A DNA stretch of 64,000 bases, taken from Streptomyces rubiginosohelvolus (lineage in GTDB: Bacteria; Actinomycetota; Actinomycetes; Streptomycetales; Streptomycetaceae). A program made the position numbers and the translations under genes. Position 1 is the first letter of the stretch, and each line of letters opens with the position of its first letter. Location: positions 1-64,000 of the forward strand of contig NZ_BMTW01000018.1 in NCBI RefSeq assembly GCF_014649875.1, written 5' to 3'. The notes below the pieces were generated by a model. That model did no database searches, was not told where the DNA came from, and worked only from the letters and a program-made list of their open reading frames with translations. This document shows, in pieces, positions 59,696 through 64,000 of this stretch.

Positions 59696-60693
59696 AACCG
59701 TTCGGCTATGCGCGCCCCGCCTCCACCGACGAGGCCGTCCGGCTCTGCGCGGCCGGTCCCGGCGCCCGCTTCCTGGGCGGCGGCACCAATCTGGTGGACC
59801 TGATGAAGCTCGGCGTGGAGACGCCCCGGATCCTCATCGACGTCTCCGGGCTGCCCCTGGACCGGGTGACCCGGACGGCGGACGGCGGCCTGAGCATCGG
59901 CGCCACCGTGCGCAACAGCGACCTCGCCTCCCACCCCGACGTGACGGAGGACTACCCGGCCCTGTCCCAGGCGCTGCTGGCCGGGGCCTCCGGCCAGCTC
60001 CGCAACGCCGCCACCACCGGCGGCAACCTGCTCCAGCGCACCCGGTGCCGCTATTTCCAGGACGTCTCCAAGCCCTGCAACAAACGGCTTCCCGGCTCCG
60101 GCTGCCCCGCGCTCGAAGGGACCCACCGCGACCTCGCGATCCTCGGGCACTCGCCGGAGTGCGTGGCCACCAACCCGTCCGACATGGCGGTGGCCCTCGC
60201 CGCGCTGGACGCGACCGTGCTCCTCGTGGGACCCGAGGGCGAACGGGCCGTCCCGCTCACCGAATTCCACCGCCTGCCCGGGGAGAACCCCGACCAGGAC
60301 ACCGTGATCAGACCCGGCGAGCTGATCACCGAGGTGGTGCTCCCGCCGCCGGTGCCCGGGGCGGCCTCCCGCTACCGCAAGGCCCGCGACCGGGCCAGTT
60401 TCGCCTTCGCGCTGGTCTCCGTCGCCGCCACGCTCCGGGTGGCGGCGGGCCGCGTGGAGCACGCCACGCTCGCGTTCGGCGGCGTCGCCCACCGGCCGTG
60501 GCGGGCCCGGAGGGCCGAGGCCGAACTGCGCGACGCCCCGGCCACCCCCGCCGCCTTCCAGCACGCCCTGATCGCCGAACTGGCCGAGGCGCGGCCACTG
60601 CGTGACAACGCGTTCAAGGTGGACCTCGCCCGCCGCCTCGCCCTGGACGTCCTCGGCGAACTCACCGAGCGGCAGCAGGCCCGTACCGGCTGA
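59692..60693 (+). CDS. Molybdenum hydroxylase FAD-binding subunit (PaoB/YagS-like)
   Basis: A 333-aa flavoprotein subunit. FAD-binding features GARFLGGGTNLVDLMKLGV (about residues 24-42) and ATTGGNLLQRTRCRYFQDVS are present, followed by CNKRLPGSGC: this Cys-containing insertion is characteristic of PaoB/YagS and probably holds a [4Fe-4S] cluster. It passes electrons between the Mo/Fe-S subunits and an acceptor. Confidence 0.93.
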   Translation: MKPFGYARPASTDEAVRLCAAGPGARFLGGGTNLVDLMKLGVETPRILIDVSGLPLDRVTRTADGGLSIGATVRNSDLASHPDVTEDYPALSQALLAGASGQLRNAATTGGNLLQRTRCRYFQDVSKPCNKRLPGSGCPALEGTHRDLAILGHSPECVATNPSDMAVALAALDATVLLVGPEGERAVPLTEFHRLPGENPDQDTVIRPGELITEVVLPPPVPGAASRYRKARDRASFAFALVSVAATLRVAAGRVEHATLAFGGVAHRPWRARRAEAELRDAPATPAAFQHALIAELAEARPLRDNAFKVDLARRLALDVLGELTERQQARTG

Positions 60694-60745
60694 ACCCGCC
60701 ACAACGGCCGCCCTCCCGCACCACCGACCCCCGAGGATCCCCGCC

Positions 60746-62845
60746 ATGACCACGCAAGCCCCGCAGTTCCCCGGTGCGCCCGTCGTCCGCAGAGAGGCCC
60801 GGGACAAGGTCACCGGCACCGCCCGCTACGCGGCCGACCGCACGCCCGCCGGCTGCCTGTACGCCTGGACCGTCCCTGCCACGATCGCGGCCGGACGCGT
60901 CACCGCCGTACGGGCCGTCGACGCCCTCGCCGTACCGGGCGTCCACTCCGTCCTCACCCACGACAACGCGCCCCGGCTGCAGGAGCCCGACGACCCGATC
61001 CTCGCCGTGCTCCAGGACGACCGCGTCCCGCACCACGGCATGCCGGTCGCCCTCGTGATCGCGGATTCGCTCGAAGCCGCCCGGACCGGGGCCGGGGAGC
61101 TCCACATCGAGTACGAACGCGACCCGCACGACGTCACCCTCACCGAGGACCACCTCGGCCTGTACACGCCCGAGGAGGCCAACGGCGGGTTCCCCGCCGT
61201 CCGTAACCGCGGCGACGTGGAGAGGGCCCTGGCCGCATCGCCCGTCCAGGTCGACGCGACGTACCGGATGGACGCGCTGCACAACCACCCCATGGAGCCG
61301 CACGCCGCCACCGCCGTATGGGCCGACGGGCATCTCACCGTCCACGACTCCAGCCAGGGCTCCGACAAGGTCCGCGGCAGCCTCGCCCAGGCGTTCGGTA
61401 TGGACCCCGACCACATCACCGTGGTCTCCGAGCACGTCGGCGGCGGCTTCGGCTCGAAGGGCACCACCCGCCCTCAGGGGGTTCTGGCCGCGATGGCCGC
61501 CCAGCACACCGGGCACCCCGTCAAGCTCGTCTTCCCCCGGGCCCAGCTTGCCGAGGTCGTCGGTCACCGGGCCCCCACGATCCAGCGGGTCCGGCTCGGC
61601 GCCGACCTCGACGGCGTGCTCACCGCCGTCAGCCACGAGGTGGTCACCCAGACCTCCACCGTGAAGGAGTTCGTCGAGCAGGCCGCCGTGCCCGCCCGCG
61701 TCATGTACGCCTCGCCGAACAGCCGCACCGGGCACCGGGTGGTCGCCCTCGACGTGCCCAGCCCCTCCTGGATGCGCGCCCCGGGGGAGGCCTCGGGGAT
61801 GTACGCCCTGGAGTCCGCCATGGACGAACTCGCCTCCGCGCTCGGCCTCGACCCCGTGGAACTGCGGCTGCGCAACGAACCCGCGACCGAACCGGACAGC
61901 GGCCGCCCCTTCAGCAGCCGCGGCCTCGCCGCCTGCCTGCGCGACGGTGCCGCACGGTTCGGCTGGCACGACCGCGACCCCCGCCCCGCCGCCCGCCAGG
62001 AGGGCCGCTGGCTCATCGGTACGGGCGTGGCCTCCGCGACGTACCCCGTCCTCGTCTCCCGGTCCACCGCGAGCGCCCACGCCGCCCCGGACGGCTCCCT
62101 GACCATCCGGGTCAACGCCACCGACATCGGCACCGGGGCCCGCACCGTGCTGGCCCAGATCGCCGCCGACGCGCTCGGCGCCGACCCCGCGGCCGTCCAC
62201 GTCGACATCGGCTCCACCGACCTGCCCACCGCCTCGCTGGCCGGCGGCTCCTCCGGCACCGCCTCCTGGGGCTGGGCCGTGCACAAGGCGGCCGCCGACC
62301 TTGCCGCCCGCCTCGCCGGGCACACCGGGCCGCTCCCGGCCGAGGGGGTCACCACCACCGCCGACACCGAGCAGGAGACCGCCGAGGAGTCCCCGTACGC
62401 CCGGCACGCCTTCGGCGCCCACTTCGCCGAGACGGCCGTCGACGCCGTCACCGGCGAGGTGCGCGTCCGCCGGCTCCTCGGCGTGTACGCCGCCGGGCGG
62501 ATCCTGAACGCCCGCACCGCCCGCTCCCAGTTCACCGGCGGCATGGTGATGGGCATCGGCATGGCCCTCACCGAGGGCTGCGGCATCGACCCGGTCTTCG
62601 GCGACTTCACCGCCAAGGACCTCGCCTCCTACCACGTGCCCGTCTGCGCCGACACCGCCGACATCCAGGCCCACTGGATCGAGGAGGACGACCGCCACCT
62701 GAACCCCATGGGCAGCAAGGGCATCGGCGAGATCGGCATCGTCGGCACCGCCGCCGCCATCGGCAACGCGGTCCGTCACGCCACCGGCGCCCGGCTGCGC
62801 GAACTGCCCCTCACCCCGGACACCCTGCTGCCCTACCTGCTGTGA
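60746..62845 (+). CDS. Molybdenum hydroxylase catalytic subunit (PaoC/YagR-like)
   Basis: A 699-aa molybdopterin-binding subunit. Segments typical of the xanthine dehydrogenase family: VTGTARYAAD at the start, HVGGGFGSKG and SWMRAPGEASGMYALES at molybdopterin contacts, NATDIGTGARTVLAQIAAD, and the catalytic-Glu region MGSKGIGEIGIVGTA near the C-terminus. Likely oxidises an aldehyde or N-heterocycle; the substrate cannot be told from sequence. No XdhC-like insertion factor is in the window. Confidence 0.93.
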   Translation: MTTQAPQFPGAPVVRREARDKVTGTARYAADRTPAGCLYAWTVPATIAAGRVTAVRAVDALAVPGVHSVLTHDNAPRLQEPDDPILAVLQDDRVPHHGMPVALVIADSLEAARTGAGELHIEYERDPHDVTLTEDHLGLYTPEEANGGFPAVRNRGDVERALAASPVQVDATYRMDALHNHPMEPHAATAVWADGHLTVHDSSQGSDKVRGSLAQAFGMDPDHITVVSEHVGGGFGSKGTTRPQGVLAAMAAQHTGHPVKLVFPRAQLAEVVGHRAPTIQRVRLGADLDGVLTAVSHEVVTQTSTVKEFVEQAAVPARVMYASPNSRTGHRVVALDVPSPSWMRAPGEASGMYALESAMDELASALGLDPVELRLRNEPATEPDSGRPFSSRGLAACLRDGAARFGWHDRDPRPAARQEGRWLIGTGVASATYPVLVSRSTASAHAAPDGSLTIRVNATDIGTGARTVLAQIAADALGADPAAVHVDIGSTDLPTASLAGGSSGTASWGWAVHKAAADLAARLAGHTGPLPAEGVTTTADTEQETAEESPYARHAFGAHFAETAVDAVTGEVRVRRLLGVYAAGRILNARTARSQFTGGMVMGIGMALTEGCGIDPVFGDFTAKDLASYHVPVCADTADIQAHWIEEDDRHLNPMGSKGIGEIGIVGTAAAIGNAVRHATGARLRELPLTPDTLLPYLL

Positions 62846-63027
62846 CCGGGCACCGCCCCCACCAGCACGGACGGCCCAGCTGTTGCGCGTCCGGCGTACC
62901 GGCCTCACCCTGAGGAGTGACCCAGAAGTGATAGGTGCTCACGCTTTGTGTTCGGGGGTCGTTCGTACGACGGGGTGAAGTACGACGGGGTTGAAGCACG
63001 TGGGCCTCGTGGTGAGGAGCCTCGACG

Positions 63028-63486
63028 ATGACCGTTCCACTCGACCGGCACTACTCGGTCGAACTGCAGGTGTCGGCAGAGCGCGTTTCCCAGCTGCGGC
63101 GGATCGTCGCCGCACACCTCCGTCACTGGAGTCTCGATCTGCACGTCCGGCCGGTGTGCCGGGCCCTGGACGAACTCCTGACGAACGTCCACCGGCATGT
63201 CGGCGACGGCAACACCTGCGTCCTCGAACTCCGCTGGACCGGACGGCACGTGACCGTGTCCGTCGCCGACAACAGCGCCCGGATGCCCCGGCTCCTGCCG
63301 GCCGGCGGCGGGCTGAGCCGGGTCATGGCCCTCAGCGACAGCTGGGGCACCTGCCGGACCACGGACGGCAAAGTGGTCTGGTTCACCCGCTACGCCGAGG
63401 CGCCGAAGGCCGCGGGACTGCTCCCGTACGCCCCGCTGCCCGGCGTCCGCACCGCCCGCGCCGTCCCGGTGGCGGTGCTCGTGTAA
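63028..63486 (+). CDS. Anti-sigma/regulatory ATP-binding protein (HATPase_c, RsbW-like)
   Basis: A 152-aa GHKL-fold protein. The N box is CRALDELLTNVHRHVG (Glu-x3-Asn type, about residues 45-60); the G1 box is reduced to VADNSARMPRLLPAGGG followed by GLSRVMAL. This is the form found in the many small Streptomyces RsbW/SpoIIAB-like proteins that regulate sigma factors or anti-anti-sigma partners. No partner gene is adjacent. ATG 63028 has GAGGAG upstream. Confidence 0.87.
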   Translation: MTVPLDRHYSVELQVSAERVSQLRRIVAAHLRHWSLDLHVRPVCRALDELLTNVHRHVGDGNTCVLELRWTGRHVTVSVADNSARMPRLLPAGGGLSRVMALSDSWGTCRTTDGKVVWFTRYAEAPKAAGLLPYAPLPGVRTARAVPVAVLV

Positions 63487-63511
63487 CCGCCCCGAGCAGG
63501 CGGCCCGCACA

Positions 63512-63562
63512 CCGGCCGACGCGGATCGTGTCCCCTGGGCACGCATGATCCGCGTCGGCCGG
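63512..63562 (+). terminator. Terminator after the RsbW-like gene
   Basis: A perfect 16-bp inverted repeat (63512-63527 with 63547-63562) whose 19-nt loop can add GTG/CAC pairs. Confidence 0.75.
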
Positions 63563-63648
63563 GTACGTGCGGGGGAGGGGGAGAGCCGCGTTGCGCGGAC
63601 CGGTGCGGCGCGGCACGGTCGGACTACCGATGCAAGGAGGCCACTGCC

Positions 63649-64000
63649 ATGCCCATCGCGACGGTCAACCCCGCGAACGGCGAACTGATCAGGTCATTCG
63701 ACGCCCTCGGCGAGGAGGAGACCGAACGCCGGATCACCGCCGCCGCGGAGACCTTCCGCCAGTACCGCACCACCCCCTTCGAGCAGCGCGCGGCCTGGCT
63801 GAACCGGGCCGCCGACCTCCTCGACGAGGACCGCGACACCATCGCCCGCACGATGTCCCTGGAGATGGGCAAGCCCATCACCGCGGCCCGCGCGGAGGCG
63901 GCCAAGTGCGCGAAGGCGATGCGCTGGTACGCCCACCGTGCCGAGGGCCTGCTCGCCGACGAGCACCCGGACCCGGCCGACGTGACGGACTCCGGCGCCT
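63649..64000 (+). CDS. NAD(P)-dependent aldehyde (succinate-semialdehyde) dehydrogenase, cut by right edge
   Basis: Only the first 117 residues are present; the frame is open at the end of the window. It starts MPIATVNPANGELIRSFDAL, has EQRAAWLNRAADLLDEDRD and SLEMGKPITAARAEAAKCAK, the N-terminal pattern of GabD-type succinate-semialdehyde dehydrogenases. The catalytic Cys and Glu lie outside. A strong AAGGAGG (63634-63640) sits 8 nt before the ATG. Confidence 0.88.
   Translation, partial: MPIATVNPANGELIRSFDALGEEETERRITAAAETFRQYRTTPFEQRAAWLNRAADLLDEDRDTIARTMSLEMGKPITAARAEAAKCAKAMRWYAHRAEGLLADEHPDPADVTDSGA

Overview
This is a 64 kb stretch of a high-GC actinomycete chromosome, almost certainly Streptomyces. 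Support: strong G/C third-position bias, GTGA/ATGA start-stop overlaps, GTG starts, twin F5/8C glycanases, an LAxTG-type sorting signal, DmdR/IdeR-type iron boxes, DasR-type chitinase operators and several small Streptomyces-type proteins of unknown function. I see no tRNA, rRNA, CRISPR, insertion sequence or prophage.

Layout. (1) 1-3.9 kb: two divergent secreted carbohydrate-active proteins with F5/8C domains (a beta-helix protein cut by the left edge and a GH16 glucanase), sharing LacI-type palindromes. (2) 3.9-4.8 kb: a DUF3048 lipoprotein. (3) 4.9-15 kb: the most interesting region. Two divergent cobalamin riboswitches lie back to back. One controls a translationally coupled minus-strand operon: a 929-aa LAxTG surface protein with terpenoid-cyclase-like repeats, a 307-aa membrane-anchored protein sharing its N-terminal four-cysteine domain, ECF T component, fused ECF ATPase, ECF S component and a small membrane protein. 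The other controls a secreted 478-aa protein built like eukaryotic transcobalamin/intrinsic factor (alpha6/alpha6 toroid plus DUF4430-like C-terminus). I read the whole as a vitamin B12 capture-and-import system. (4) 15-20.7 kb: a RamB/ScfR-type regulator divergent from the glyoxylate shunt genes aceA and aceB plus a 3-hydroxyacyl-CoA dehydrogenase. (5) 21-25.2 kb: GH18 chitinase with dre sites, phosphoglucomutase, and an unknown protein.

(6) 25.3-46.4 kb: a complete catecholate siderophore locus. It holds dhbA-C-E-B plus a separate aryl carrier protein, a fused FecCD permease, a Fes-like esterase, an MFS exporter, MbtH, a two-module NRPS (C-A-T-C-A-T-TE), an M20 hydrolase, a siderophore-binding lipoprotein and an ABC ATPase. 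Four iron boxes sit in its promoters. The adenylation pocket residues, read by eye, fit a basic amino acid (Arg plausible) then Thr, so a griseobactin-like DHB-Arg-Thr trilactone is the best guess. (7) 46.4-51.6 kb: methylmalonyl-CoA mutase (mutA, mutB) with meaB, a B12-dependent pathway that could use the vitamin imported by region 3. (8) 51.8-59.1 kb: ordinary small genes (SHOCT protein, tyrosine phosphatase, two coupled unknowns, DUF1992, GNAT, VOC proteins, a DUF6328-type membrane protein, a stand-alone CDF C-terminal domain). (9) 59.1-62.8 kb: a three-subunit molybdenum hydroxylase. (10) 63-64 kb: an anti-sigma-type ATPase and the start of an aldehyde dehydrogenase cut by the right edge.

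All domain calls come from reading the sequence; no database search was run.
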